A DNA stretch of 33,744 nucleotides, from contig JAGAAJ010000047.1 in assembly GCA_017615355.1 (NCBI GenBank), positions 1-33,744 of the forward strand, read 5' to 3'. Under the pieces are notes generated by a model that saw only the letters and a list, made by a program, of their open reading frames with translations, was not told the DNA's origin and did no database searches. Source of the DNA: Prevotella sp. (GTDB lineage: Bacteria; Bacteroidota; Bacteroidia; Bacteroidales; Bacteroidaceae). This document shows positions 1 to 9,618 of this stretch, in pieces; the stretch's first letter is position 1; each line of letters starts with the position of its first letter. Made by a program: the position numbers and the translations under genes.

Positions 1-921
1 GCCTTCAAGAAAGGCCACTCGGCAGGCATCTGGCGTGGCACCAGCGTAGGTCCTAACGGCAAGGCCGTCAAGAAGGCCACCATCAGCAAGCCCGGTGTCT
101 ACGAGTTCCGTTCACGTGCCTACTCAGCTGAGTACGGCGACGGCTCGAAGTGGACTGAATACATGGCCATTTCGCAGATACCTGGCTCTAACATCGATTG
201 GGATGCAATGGAGAATGTGCCTGTTGATACAATCTATCATCCAAACGTGCGCATCTTCTTCGGTCCCGATGGTGCTACCAACGACTCCATCACGCTGACG
301 AAGTGTGCTCCCGCAGACTACTTAACTGATACCAACGGCACGCTGGTCTACACCCGTGGTACGGCTATGGTCTACTCCGTCATCTACGTAAAGACCACCG
401 ACGCTGAGGAGACCGTAGAGTTCGGCCTCGAGGCCTTCGAGAACGGAGCTACTGCAGGTGCCAACACCTTCGGCTTCGGCGACAACCTGTTCAACTACGT
501 AGGCACATTGGCCGACTATGAGGCCGATACCGAGGCAGAATTAAAGGCTACGACGGCAAAGGCTAAGGAATATATTGCCAAGTACGGTGTAGAAAACAGT
601 GATATCGGTTGGATTATTTACAAACTGATGCGTATCATTGGCGATTCTGATTTCCCATGGGCTGACGGCTTTAGCTATGTAGCTCCCGCCAACGTGCAGG
701 ACAAGCAGAATGTCATCCTGACGCTGAACGAATACATGGAGATGATCGACCTCAGCACCGATCCCTCGCTCTTGGGCATTGAGGATGTCAATACCGATAC
801 ACAGGCCGCTGTCCGTCAGCAGCTCGGCACCTACACCCTCAGCGGTGTGAAGGTGACCGACGCCAGAAACCTGAAGCCCGGTTTCTACATCATCAACGGC
901 AAGAAGATCGTGATTAAGTGA
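1..921 (+). CDS. Secreted protein with Por-like C-terminal tail, 5'-truncated by window edge
   Basis: The frame is open from base 1, so the N-terminus lies outside the window; 306 residues are visible. I do not recognise the main domain. The first part is beta-rich, with alternating Thr/Tyr/Gly segments, and is followed by a short helical stretch at about residues 165-205 (LADYEADTEAELKATTAKAK). The last 50 residues end in YTLSGVKVTDARNLKPGFYI and then NGKKIVIK. This is the tail pattern seen at the end of many Prevotella secreted proteins and resembles the type IX secretion (Por) sorting tail. The role is probably extracellular or surface-attached, but the substrate is unknown. The next gene ends in the same kind of tail, which suggests that the two are exported by the same route. 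The reading frame is secure; the function is not. Confidence 0.8.
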   Translation, partial: AFKKGHSAGIWRGTSVGPNGKAVKKATISKPGVYEFRSRAYSAEYGDGSKWTEYMAISQIPGSNIDWDAMENVPVDTIYHPNVRIFFGPDGATNDSITLTKCAPADYLTDTNGTLVYTRGTAMVYSVIYVKTTDAEETVEFGLEAFENGATAGANTFGFGDNLFNYVGTLADYEADTEAELKATTAKAKEYIAKYGVENSDIGWIIYKLMRIIGDSDFPWADGFSYVAPANVQDKQNVILTLNEYMEMIDLSTDPSLLGIEDVNTDTQAAVRQQLGTYTLSGVKVTDARNLKPGFYIINGKKIVIK

Positions 922-933
922 GAATAAAGCAAA

Positions 934-964
934 GCGTGGTGTCTGCATCCGGCGGGCACCACGC
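934..964 (+). terminator. Strong stem-loop after the first gene, possible terminator
   Basis: GCGTGGTG (934-941) pairs perfectly with CACCACGC (957-964). The pairing continues inward through 942-946 and 952-956, with two G-T wobbles, to give a 13-bp stem and a 5-base loop. The T-run (981-986) starts 16 bases after the stem, so this is not a textbook intrinsic terminator. It may instead be a 3'-end stabilising hairpin. Confidence 0.5.
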
Positions 965-1021
965 ATATAGTCGCAATAAATCTTTTTTAACCTCTTTAAT
1001 ATTTACTAAACAACAACAATT

Positions 1022-3073
1022 ATGAAAAAAAATCTACTTCATTTAGGCGTACTTGCCCTGCTTTTGATGGTATCGGCAAGTGCAGGGGCTTGGACAATTG
1101 ACTTCAAAGCCTTAGGTACCAAATACCAGGACAAGACTGGTGTTACCATCTCCGACGCTGTTGTTGCCAATGTTGGTACAGTAAGTATCGTAAATGGCAA
1201 CCTGATTGTCGGCGAAGAAGAAGAGCCTGCCACAGCCAGCGAAAATCTCTACGGCAACTTCGCCCTACAGACTGGCACCACGTGGCTGATTCGTCCTGCT
1301 GGTCTTTATTCTCAGAATGGAGGCGGACGTGCATTTGGTATCCTGAATTGCAAAAAAGACCAAAACATTACAATTGATGTTTCTGTTGCCCCCACACTCA
1401 CTACATCTAATGCTGAGCTGAAGAGCAATGAGGGCACTGTATACGTCTACACCGTGTTGGAAGATGGCGACGTGCTATTCAATCTTGCCCGTTACAACGC
1501 AATTGCCAGCATCTCCGTTAACTGGGATATTGATTTTGCTGCCCTTGGCGCTAAGTATGCTGACAAGACGGGTGTGACTATCTCCGAGGCTGTTGACGGT
1601 ACTAATGTTGGCACGGTGAGCATCGTTAACGGTACGCTCATCACTCCAATTGAACTTGAAGACGAAACTCAACAGACCACAGACTCTGATGTCCTTGATC
1701 CCAGCTTCGCCCTCCAGACTGGCACCAATTGGCTGATTCGTCCTGCGGGTCTCTATCAGGCTAATGGCGGCGGACGTGCATTTGGTATCTTGAATTGTAA
1801 GAAGGATCAGGTTATTACTATTAACGTCACGACAGAGCCTTCTATTACTTCTAGTAATGCAGAGCTGAAGAGCAAGGAAGAAAACGTCTATGTCTATACC
1901 GTGACTGAGGACGGCCATGTACTGTTTAATCTTCCCCGCTACAACACAATCGCCAGCGTTGCTGTCGGTGATGTGGCCGGCGTGGAGTACACAGTGAAGT
2001 TTATCAATGAAGATGGTGAAACCATCAAGGATGATGCAGTACATAAAGGCGAAGTTGGCATGCCTGTAGAACTCACAGCAGGCGACACAGCTCCTATTTA
2101 TACTGAAGACGGAACCACCAAGTATATTTTCCTGAGTGCAGACAACACGATAGAGAATGTAATTAAGGAAGATGGAACAACTGTCATTACAGTTATCTTC
2201 CGCAAGGCTAAGATTTGCATTGCAATATATACTTGCAAAACAACTGACAATGTAACCTTGAAGCAGTTTAGGGATGATGAGAACCAATGGTTCTTTGAAG
2301 GTGACTCTTACTGGATTTATCCTCCCATTGGTCTAAAGGGTGGAGACGGATCTTATTACTTTGCTCCTATTACGGTGACGGACAAAAATGGCAATCCTTA
2401 TCATGGCACGAATTTGGACATCACAACGAGTACGAATGGTGTTGCAAATCAGGGAAAACTGTTTTACATGTATACAAAGAATGACTACGCAAAGTTAGAT
2501 AACGATTCCGTAGCATATTATGCAGAAGTTGAGGACTTGAACCTTGTAGGTGAGGTCACGAGCTGGGTTGGATGGACAGAAATCGTTTATGGCCCAGGTA
2601 ACTATTTTGACCGTTTCTCTCAGGGTAAGGGACCTCGTCTGACAAAGGACAGCTATTTCTATACAGAGCCTGTGGCAGAAGCTGCCACATATAAAGTATC
2701 TGTCTATTTGCGTAATGGCGGAACAGTACCGCAAAAGCCTACATTTGGTTTGCGTGACGCAGAGGGTAACGTTTCCCTCTATGAAATAGAGGTTGCTGAG
2801 TGGGCTAATGCAGGTATTGGCTGGGCTGAAGTAGAAGTAGGCATCCCTGCAGGATCTTCATTTGTCATCTATAATGACGGCAATGCAGATTTCATTGACT
2901 TCGATGCGATTTCCATGACCATTACCGGCGAGTACCAACCTACTACTACAGGTATCGCCAGTGTGGAGAAGGCTCAGCAGAACGGCGTCATCTACAACCT
3001 CGCCGGCCAGGCTGTGAAGGCTGTCCAGAAGGGTCTCTACATTAAGAACGGTAAGAAATACATCGTTAAGTAA
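1022..3073 (+). CDS. Secreted protein with two tandem copies of a ~145-aa domain and Por-like tail
   Basis: A signal peptide is clear (MKKNLLHLGVLALLLMVSAS, cleaved near AGA-W). Residues 24-168 and 168-316 are two copies of one domain. Both copies carry the shared strings GTVSIVNG, LIRPAGLY, GGGRAFGILNCKKDQ and SNAELKS. A beta-type segment at about 326-400 (YTVKFINEDGETIKDDAV) resembles MucBP-like repeats. It is followed by a beta-sandwich-like region at about 400-640. The C-terminus GIASVEKAQQNGVIYNLAGQ, ending KNGKKYIVK, is a Por-type tail. The architecture suggests a cell-surface or released protein that binds a polymer, but no catalytic motif is visible. Base composition is more A/T-rich than in the SusC/SusD genes downstream. 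It is followed by a terminator at 3101-3135, so it is not part of the next operon. Confidence 0.85.
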   Translation: MKKNLLHLGVLALLLMVSASAGAWTIDFKALGTKYQDKTGVTISDAVVANVGTVSIVNGNLIVGEEEEPATASENLYGNFALQTGTTWLIRPAGLYSQNGGGRAFGILNCKKDQNITIDVSVAPTLTTSNAELKSNEGTVYVYTVLEDGDVLFNLARYNAIASISVNWDIDFAALGAKYADKTGVTISEAVDGTNVGTVSIVNGTLITPIELEDETQQTTDSDVLDPSFALQTGTNWLIRPAGLYQANGGGRAFGILNCKKDQVITINVTTEPSITSSNAELKSKEENVYVYTVTEDGHVLFNLPRYNTIASVAVGDVAGVEYTVKFINEDGETIKDDAVHKGEVGMPVELTAGDTAPIYTEDGTTKYIFLSADNTIENVIKEDGTTVITVIFRKAKICIAIYTCKTTDNVTLKQFRDDENQWFFEGDSYWIYPPIGLKGGDGSYYFAPITVTDKNGNPYHGTNLDITTSTNGVANQGKLFYMYTKNDYAKLDNDSVAYYAEVEDLNLVGEVTSWVGWTEIVYGPGNYFDRFSQGKGPRLTKDSYFYTEPVAEAATYKVSVYLRNGGTVPQKPTFGLRDAEGNVSLYEIEVAEWANAGIGWAEVEVGIPAGSSFVIYNDGNADFIDFDAISMTITGEYQPTTTGIASVEKAQQNGVIYNLAGQAVKAVQKGLYIKNGKKYIVK

Positions 3074-3100
3074 GAGAAGAGTTTAATATTAGTTAGTAAT

Positions 3101-3135
3101 GAGGAGCAGCCATCAGGGTTGCTCCTCATTTTTTT
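3101..3135 (+). terminator. Rho-independent terminator
   Basis: GAGGAGCA (3101-3108) pairs perfectly with TGCTCCTC (3120-3127), with an 11-base loop, and is followed at once by ATTTTTTT. It separates the secreted-protein gene from the FAS1/SusCD operon. Confidence 0.92.
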
Positions 3136-3217
3136 GCCCGCCGCTAACGATTTTTCCTTGAAATTTGCCTAACACCTGCTATTTTTGACAAAGGGCGGGA
3201 AAAGTGAGGGCTTTTTC

Positions 3218-3248
3218 TTTGCAGTTTCATAAATTTTTGTTTATTTTG
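3218..3248 (+). promoter_or_regulatory. Bacteroidetes-type promoter of the FAS1/SusCD operon
   Basis: TTTG at 3218-3221, a 19-bp spacer, and TTATTTTG at 3241-3248. This matches the TTTG-N19-21-TAnnTTTG consensus of the Bacteroidetes primary sigma factor with one mismatch in the -7 box. Transcription should start near 3253-3256, giving a leader of about 80 nt before the first gene. Confidence 0.6.
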
Positions 3249-3254
3249 CACACT

Positions 3255-3298
3255 GTTAGTAAACGAACTACTAACGAAAAGGGTGGTGAGAACCATCC
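3255..3298 (+). promoter_or_regulatory. Two consecutive hairpins in the operon leader
   Basis: GTTAGTA (3255-3261) pairs perfectly with TACTAAC (3269-3275) around a 7-base loop. GGGTGGT (3281-3287) pairs with ACCATCC (3292-3298), with one G-T wobble and a GAGA tetraloop. Both lie between the predicted start of transcription and the ATG at 3337. They could protect the 5' end of this very long mRNA or form a regulatory leader. No known riboswitch is recognised. Confidence 0.5.
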
Positions 3299-3336
3299 AA
3301 CCGGTTTGAACAAAATTATTAGCTAATAAACAACTT

Positions 3337-6120
3337 ATGAAGAAAGTCATTTTCTGTGTCTCTCTCGCCTTTGCGGGACTGATGACTGGCTGCATTGAAA
3401 AGAATGAGCTAGTGGATGCTGACGAGAAGCCAGAGTGGCTGGGCGGCAGCATCTATCAGGAACTGAAGAATCCGCAACAGCTGACAGGCACCTTCAACAA
3501 CTATTTGCGCCTGATTGACGACTTGGGCTACGGCGAGACGCTGAACCGCACAGGTTCGATGACGGTGTTCCCCGCCAACGACGAGGCTTTCCAGCGCTTC
3601 TTCGCCTCCAACGACTGGGGCGTGAGTAGCTATGAGCAGTTGTCGTATGCCCAGAAGAACCTGCTGCTGAAGAACTCGATGCTCAGCAATGCCCTGCTGG
3701 TGCGTATGCTCAGCAATGCCTCAGCAGGCAGCGACAAGGTGCAGTCGGGCGGAGCCATGAAACACCAGACGAGCATGTCGGCCATCGACACCATCCAGCA
3801 CATCTTCCCTGCCCAACTGCCCCAGAACAATAAATACTGGGACCCGTATCGCGAAGAGCAGAACGGCATGTATATCGTGAGCGATGCCAGCGACCGCATG
3901 ATGGTACACTTCACACGCGAACATATGCTGAAGAACCACATCACCACGCTGGGCAACGAGAGCGACTTCGCCGTCATCACCGGCACACCCTATAGCGAGG
4001 GTATGGCCTACATCTTCGGCAACCAGATCGTGAAGAGCGACGTCATCTGCCAAAACGGCTACATCCACCAGATGGGCGATGTCATCGTACCACCGGGCAA
4101 CATGGCCCAGGTGATGCGCGAAGACGGCAACATGAAATACTTCAGCCGCATCGTCGACTATTTCTCGGCTCCCTTCTTCAACCAGAGCCTTACCGACACC
4201 TATAATGCCTGGGCCGAGGAGCACGGCAAGCCCACCATCGACAAAATCTACGAGGTGCGCTACCTGAACGGCGACGAGAAGCACCGCCAAGTGCTCGACC
4301 CGAATAACGTGCGTCAGGACTACCTGCTGAAATACGATCTGGGATGGAACAAATACAGCCCCAACAAGGACGACGGCGCCACAGAACAGAGTGCCGGCGA
4401 CGTGGGTACCATCTTCGCACCCACCGACGAGGCGATGGTGAACTTCTTCACCAAGGGCGGCGACGGCGCCTACCTCATCGACCTCTACGGCATCTATACG
4501 GGTGAGAACAACACCGAGGCCCACCTGGCTGCCAACCTCGACACGCTGCACCGCCAGAAGCCGCAGATTCTGACCGACTTCATCAACATGCTGATGAAGG
4601 AGTCGTTTGTCAACTCCGTGCCCAGCATGTTCCCCTCTGTACAGAACGATGTGGAAGAGTACATGGGCGTAACCCTCGACCTGGTGAACAAAAAGGCCGA
4701 CGGCAAGTACGACATCCTCTTTGCCAACAACGGCGTCATCTACAAGATGAACACCCTCATCGCCCCTGACAAGTATCAGAGCGTGATGGCTCCCACGACG
4801 GTGTTCCCCGACATGAGCACCTTCAATCGTGCCATCGAGTTTGACAAAGGTGAGACGGCCGACCTGGGCCTTTCATTCGAATACTACCTCAAGGCCATGA
4901 AAGCCAACTATGCTTTCTTCATCCCCGACGATGAGGCCTTCCAGCAGTATTATGTCGACCCCGTTTCCTTGGGTAAGGACCAGCCGCGAGCCATGCGCTT
5001 CAGCTACGATCCGACCATCACCAGCGGCACGACTAAGATCAAGTGCGTGGCCTACAGCTACAACCCTGCCACCAACACCGTTGGCGAGGTGCTCAACGGC
5101 GGTGCCTCGGTGCCCCTGAGCGAATGGCGCTCATTGTTCGTAGACATTCTGAACTATCACACCGTGGTGCTGGATGCCGGCGAGCCGATGGGCCTCAACA
5201 ACTATTATAAGACGAAGCATGGCGGCGAGATCACCATCACGGGTATCGAGCCCGGCGACAAGGTGATGAGCGGCCAGCAGATAGACAACGGCGTCGATGC
5301 AGCCATCATCGAGAACGTCTATAGCGAGAAGAACGGCACAGCCTTCCGCATCAACCAGGTCATACAGGCACCCCGCAACAGCGTGAGCCGCACCCTGCAG
5401 GACAACAGCTGCTTCAGCGAGTTCTACAGTTTCTGCGCCATGTTCTCAGCACCTGAGCTTCTGGTGTGGGCAGGCATCAGTAACAAGCCCAACGATTTCG
5501 GCATCTCCGAGATGGACCGCTACGTCATCTTCGATGCCAACCGCCGCATCGACAAGAACACTATTGCCTACAACAGCTGTCTGGACGAAAACGTGAAGAT
5601 GTTCAACACCTACAACTACACGCTCTACGCTCCCAACAACGAGGCCATGCAGAAAGCCTATGCCGCAGGTCTGCCCAAGTGGAAGGCCGTACAGGACCTC
5701 TACGAGCAGTATTATGGCGAGACAGATGCCGACGGCCAACCCACCGCCGAAGCACAGGCTGCCGCTGCGAAGGCTAAGGCAATGATTATCCAGATGCGTG
5801 ACTTTGCACGCTATCACTTCCAGACCTCGTCGGTCTATGCTGACAACGTGGTGGAAGCACGCCGCTACAACAGTATGAGCACCGATGACATGGGTCTTGC
5901 CATCGAGATTGAGGTGACCGCAGACAGCGGCAACGGCAAACTCTTTATCAAGGACGGACACGGCACCGTGCACGTCATCGATGCCAACGATACGACACAC
6001 AAGAGCAACCTTATGGCCCGCGACTACTGGTTTGACAAGACCAAGCGCGACGCCACCAGCATCTACACCTCGTCGTTCTGTGTGGTACACGAGATCAGCG
6101 AGCCGCTCTATGCCAAATAA
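3337..6120 (+). CDS. Surface lipoprotein with four FAS1 (fasciclin) domains
   Basis: The lipoprotein signal ends in the lipobox LMTGC (Cys19), so the protein is lipidated and probably surface-exposed. Four FAS1 units follow, each marked by the conserved F-x-P-x-(N/D)-(D/E)-E-A motif: MTVFPANDEAF near residue 75, GTIFAPTDEAM near 357, AFFIPDDEAF near 525 and YTLYAPNNEAM near 761. The second FAS1 hallmark also recurs near the end of units: NGYIHQMGDVIVPP near 245, NGVIYKMNTLIAP near 468 and FRINQVIQAP near 678. FAS1 domains mediate protein-protein or glycan contacts in known families. As first gene of the operon it ends 15 bp before a SusC gene, so it probably works with the SusC/SusD complex as an accessory binding lipoprotein. 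The 927-aa length fits four FAS1 modules. The ligand cannot be read from the sequence. Confidence 0.88.
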   Translation: MKKVIFCVSLAFAGLMTGCIEKNELVDADEKPEWLGGSIYQELKNPQQLTGTFNNYLRLIDDLGYGETLNRTGSMTVFPANDEAFQRFFASNDWGVSSYEQLSYAQKNLLLKNSMLSNALLVRMLSNASAGSDKVQSGGAMKHQTSMSAIDTIQHIFPAQLPQNNKYWDPYREEQNGMYIVSDASDRMMVHFTREHMLKNHITTLGNESDFAVITGTPYSEGMAYIFGNQIVKSDVICQNGYIHQMGDVIVPPGNMAQVMREDGNMKYFSRIVDYFSAPFFNQSLTDTYNAWAEEHGKPTIDKIYEVRYLNGDEKHRQVLDPNNVRQDYLLKYDLGWNKYSPNKDDGATEQSAGDVGTIFAPTDEAMVNFFTKGGDGAYLIDLYGIYTGENNTEAHLAANLDTLHRQKPQILTDFINMLMKESFVNSVPSMFPSVQNDVEEYMGVTLDLVNKKADGKYDILFANNGVIYKMNTLIAPDKYQSVMAPTTVFPDMSTFNRAIEFDKGETADLGLSFEYYLKAMKANYAFFIPDDEAFQQYYVDPVSLGKDQPRAMRFSYDPTITSGTTKIKCVAYSYNPATNTVGEVLNGGASVPLSEWRSLFVDILNYHTVVLDAGEPMGLNNYYKTKHGGEITITGIEPGDKVMSGQQIDNGVDAAIIENVYSEKNGTAFRINQVIQAPRNSVSRTLQDNSCFSEFYSFCAMFSAPELLVWAGISNKPNDFGISEMDRYVIFDANRRIDKNTIAYNSCLDENVKMFNTYNYTLYAPNNEAMQKAYAAGLPKWKAVQDLYEQYYGETDADGQPTAEAQAAAAKAKAMIIQMRDFARYHFQTSSVYADNVVEARRYNSMSTDDMGLAIEIEVTADSGNGKLFIKDGHGTVHVIDANDTTHKSNLMARDYWFDKTKRDATSIYTSSFCVVHEISEPLYAK

Positions 6121-6135
6121 CACTAAAGAAAGAAG

Positions 6136-9100
6136 ATGACTATGACTATCAAGAAGATATTGTTTACAGCGCTGCTGGCTGTCGCCTCACAGACCATGAT
6201 GGCACAGGTTCGCGTCTCAGGAACAGTGACCGATAGCGACGGCCCCATCATGATGGGCAACGTTGTGGAGCGCGATGCCAACAACCGTATCGTATCAGCC
6301 ACCCAGACCGACTTCGACGGCAACTTCTCCATGCAGATCAAGAACACGAGGAACAAGCTGGTGTTCTCCTACGTGGGCGACAAGACAAAGGTATTGGACA
6401 TCGGCAACCGCACCGTATTCAAGGTAAAGCTCGAGTCAGAGAACACTCAGCTGGGTACTGTCGTGGTGACCTCGACTCGCAACAACTCCGGCGGTCTGAT
6501 GCTGCAGAAGAAAGAGATATCCACCTCGCAGCAGGTCTTCGACATGTCCACCGTTGAAGGTCTGTCATTCACCTCTGCCGACGAGGCCTTACAGGGTGAG
6601 ATTGCTGGTCTCGACATCGTGTCGAACTCAGGTAATCTCGGCTCTGGCACAACGATGCGCCTACGTGGTGTCACATCCATCACCGGCGATGCCAACCCGC
6701 TCATCGTCGTCGACGACAAGATTTTCGACAACCCCGACGAAAACTTCGACTTCGCCAATGCCAACGAGGAACAGTATGCCTCGCTGCTATCGGTAAACGT
6801 CGAGGATATTGCCAGCATCACCGTGCTGAAAGACGCTGCCGCCACAGCTGTGTGGGGATCACGTGGCAGTAATGGTGTGCTACTCATTACCACCAAGCAC
6901 GGTTCACGCGGCGTACCACGCGTGAACTTCAGCTACAAGTTCACGGGCACCTGGCAGCCCGACGGCTACAAGTTGCTCAACGGCGACGAATACTCGATGC
7001 TAATGAAGGAGGAGTTCTACAATCCAGGCCAGCGTGCCAACGCCACCACCGACATCGAGGAGCTGAACTACAACACATCGTGGTCGGAATATGAAAACTG
7101 GAACAACAACACCGATTGGGTGAAGGCTGTCAAACAGTTTGGCGCCATGCACGACTACAACCTCAACCTCACGGGCGGCGGCGAGAAGGCCACCTTCCGC
7201 GTCTCGGCAGGCTATAAGCACCAGACAGGCTCCATCATCAAGCAGAAGTTCCAGCAGTTCACCACCCGACTGGTGCTCGACTACAATGTGAGCGACCGCA
7301 TCCGTTTCTCCACCAACTTTGCTCTCACCTATACGGGCAACGACAAGAACTACAGCAACCTGTTGGGTATCGCACAGCAGACGGCGCCCAATATGAGCAT
7401 CTATCGTCAGGATGCCTTTGGCAACGACACCGACGAGTTTTATATTATGAACCGTCCCAACCCCACCGTGTTGGGAGGCGCTACCGACGTGCTGTCGTCT
7501 GAGCCTCTGTCGCCCATCCACAACCTGGGCAATCCCGTAGCCATAGCCAACCTGGCCACATCGAAGGAAAACACCTACCGTCTGACGCCTGACTTCAGCA
7601 TCAAGTACGAACTTCTGGGTGTCGAGGCCGAGAAGAGCCGCCTGACCCTGAACGGTCGCGTGGACTTCGATATTTACGCCAGCAGCAGTCCCACCTACTA
7701 TCCCGCAGCTCTCTCCAGCTCAGGATGGTCGGGCAGCACCTACAACCTCTCTACCAATACTGAGACCAACCGCATCAAGGTGGGTGGCCGTGTAGAGTTG
7801 GTTTTCACTCCTTACTTCAAGAACAAGGACTGGTCGACCACGATGCTGGGTCGCTATGAGATGAGCACATCGAAGTCGAACAATCAGAATATTCGCATGA
7901 ACGAGCTGCCAACCGGCATCGAAGCCTCTACCGTCTTCGGTTGGCTTACTTCCGAAAGCAGCATCTCCAGCGGCAGTTCGCGCTCAGCCTCACAGACGCT
8001 GCTCTACAACGGACACGTCAGCTACAAGGACGGACGCTATAGTCTGGGATTCTCACTACGTGCCGACGGCGACTCGAAGTTTGGTCCGAAGAACAAGTGG
8101 GCACTTTTCCCCGGCGTCTCCCTGCGTTACAACCTGAGCGACGAGCCCTTTATGACAACCATCAAGGGCAAGTGGCTCTCGATGCTCGGCCTGCGTGCCT
8201 CATGGGGTATCAATGGCAAGGCACCCAGCAGCAACTACCTCTTCTATAACACCTACAAGACCAGTGCCGGACAGTACGGATCGGGCAACGATTTGGAGCC
8301 CACAGGCACTTTGGATGGCCTGAAGCTTGACGACCTGCGCTGGGAAAAAACCACCAGCTACAACCTCGGCTTCAACCTCGGCCTGCTCAGCGATAAGATT
8401 GAGGTGGACTTCGACTTCTATCACAAGGAGACCAAGGACCTGCTTATGAGTGGTGTCGCCATCCCCTCGATGGTGGGTTATAGCAAGCTGTCCTACATGA
8501 ATGTGGGCCAGATGAACAACGATGGCTGGGAAATGAACGTCACAGCCAAGAAGCTGATCAAGATAGGCAAGAAATTCTCTGTGGACATCAGCATGAACGT
8601 GGCACAGAACTCCAACCTGCTGAAGCAGATGGACGAGAGCGTGCTCGATTTCATGAATACCTATTACACCAACTACACCAGCGGCAAGACCGGCTCGCCG
8701 TGGGCAATCTCACAGCGTGGCAACTGGCCCTTGCGCGTACAATTGAATAACTCGCTGGGCTCCATCTATGGTTTCCGCTATCAGGGTGTCTACCAGTATT
8801 CCTACGAATATCTGACAAACCTGCAGGAGGAGCACGGATGGACAGAAGCCGAATATGAGGCTGAGATCAACCGCCGCTTGGCAGCAGGTGAGACCTTCCC
8901 CGTAGTACGCAATGCCGACGGCACCGTGCTGATGCAGGAAGGACAGCCCAAGCCCGTCGCTTTCAACTATGTCAACAGCAATGGCATCTCTTCGCAGACA
9001 GCAGAGTTCAAGGGCGGTGATGCCATCTATCAGGACATCAACAATGACGGTCAGATCAACGAGCTTGACATCGTCTACTTAGGCAACTCGCTGCCGAAGG

Positions 9101-9582
9101 TAAACGGCGGTTTCAACTTCACCTTCCGCTATGGAAACTGGAGTATCAAGACACGTTTCATGTACCGTTTTGGCAACAAGGTGGTGAATCTGGCCCGCCA
9201 GAACCTGGAGAAGATGTACGACACCTATAACCAGTGTGCCACGGTGAACTATCGTTGGCGCAAGGACGGCGACGTCACACCCATCCCGCGTGCCATGTAC
9301 AACGCATCGTATAACTTCCAGCCCTCCGACCGCTTTGTCGAGGACGGTGGCTTCGTGCGTTTCCAGAACCTGCAGATTTCCTACAACTTCGACAAGAAGA
9401 CCCTCAAGAAGCTGGGCCTCAACCAGCTGCAGCTCTACGGATCGCTGAACAACCTCTACGTATGGACAAAGTACAGCGGCGTAGACCCCGAGATTTCTCC
9501 GCAAGGCTACGGTGTGGCAGCCGATGCTGCACAGACACCGCGTTCGAAGCAGTTTACCCTCTCTGTCAACGTCGGATTCTAA
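6136..9582 (+). CDS. SusC/RagA-family TonB-dependent outer-membrane transporter (first of operon)
   Basis: A signal peptide ending MMAQ (about residue 24) is followed by a carboxypeptidase-regulatory-like beta domain (VRVSGTVTDSDGPIMMGNVV, about residues 26-105). A TonB-box-like stretch (LGTVVVTSTRN, about 107-117) and the plug come next, with the SusC signatures MRLRGVTSITGDANPLIVVD and ITVLKDAAATAVWGSRGSNG. The rest is a 22-strand-type barrel ending in an aromatic residue (LSVNVGF). At 1148 aa it has the usual SusC length. SusC proteins import oligomers bound by a SusD lid, using TonB energy; the matching SusD follows 36 bp downstream. There is no N-terminal STN domain, so it is not expected to signal through a FecR-type anti-sigma factor. 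The substrate is unknown, because no degradative enzyme is encoded nearby. Confidence 0.95.
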   Translation: MTMTIKKILFTALLAVASQTMMAQVRVSGTVTDSDGPIMMGNVVERDANNRIVSATQTDFDGNFSMQIKNTRNKLVFSYVGDKTKVLDIGNRTVFKVKLESENTQLGTVVVTSTRNNSGGLMLQKKEISTSQQVFDMSTVEGLSFTSADEALQGEIAGLDIVSNSGNLGSGTTMRLRGVTSITGDANPLIVVDDKIFDNPDENFDFANANEEQYASLLSVNVEDIASITVLKDAAATAVWGSRGSNGVLLITTKHGSRGVPRVNFSYKFTGTWQPDGYKLLNGDEYSMLMKEEFYNPGQRANATTDIEELNYNTSWSEYENWNNNTDWVKAVKQFGAMHDYNLNLTGGGEKATFRVSAGYKHQTGSIIKQKFQQFTTRLVLDYNVSDRIRFSTNFALTYTGNDKNYSNLLGIAQQTAPNMSIYRQDAFGNDTDEFYIMNRPNPTVLGGATDVLSSEPLSPIHNLGNPVAIANLATSKENTYRLTPDFSIKYELLGVEAEKSRLTLNGRVDFDIYASSSPTYYPAALSSSGWSGSTYNLSTNTETNRIKVGGRVELVFTPYFKNKDWSTTMLGRYEMSTSKSNNQNIRMNELPTGIEASTVFGWLTSESSISSGSSRSASQTLLYNGHVSYKDGRYSLGFSLRADGDSKFGPKNKWALFPGVSLRYNLSDEPFMTTIKGKWLSMLGLRASWGINGKAPSSNYLFYNTYKTSAGQYGSGNDLEPTGTLDGLKLDDLRWEKTTSYNLGFNLGLLSDKIEVDFDFYHKETKDLLMSGVAIPSMVGYSKLSYMNVGQMNNDGWEMNVTAKKLIKIGKKFSVDISMNVAQNSNLLKQMDESVLDFMNTYYTNYTSGKTGSPWAISQRGNWPLRVQLNNSLGSIYGFRYQGVYQYSYEYLTNLQEEHGWTEAEYEAEINRRLAAGETFPVVRNADGTVLMQEGQPKPVAFNYVNSNGISSQTAEFKGGDAIYQDINNDGQINELDIVYLGNSLPKVNGGFNFTFRYGNWSIKTRFMYRFGNKVVNLARQNLEKMYDTYNQCATVNYRWRKDGDVTPIPRAMYNASYNFQPSDRFVEDGGFVRFQNLQISYNFDKKTLKKLGLNQLQLYGSLNNLYVWTKYSGVDPEISPQGYGVAADAAQTPRSKQFTLSVNVGF

Positions 9583-9618
9583 TGACCATAAACAATAACA
9601 CTCATAAACTTTGAAGAA

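Noticed and set aside
3721-4551. Minus-strand open frame (276 codons) opposite the four-FAS1 gene
   Set aside because: Same reverse-strand artefact: low-complexity Val/His/Leu sequence and no signal or domain.
5446-6123. Minus-strand open frame of 225 codons at the end of the FAS1 gene
   Set aside because: Opposite a well-supported FAS1 domain, with no motif or promoter.
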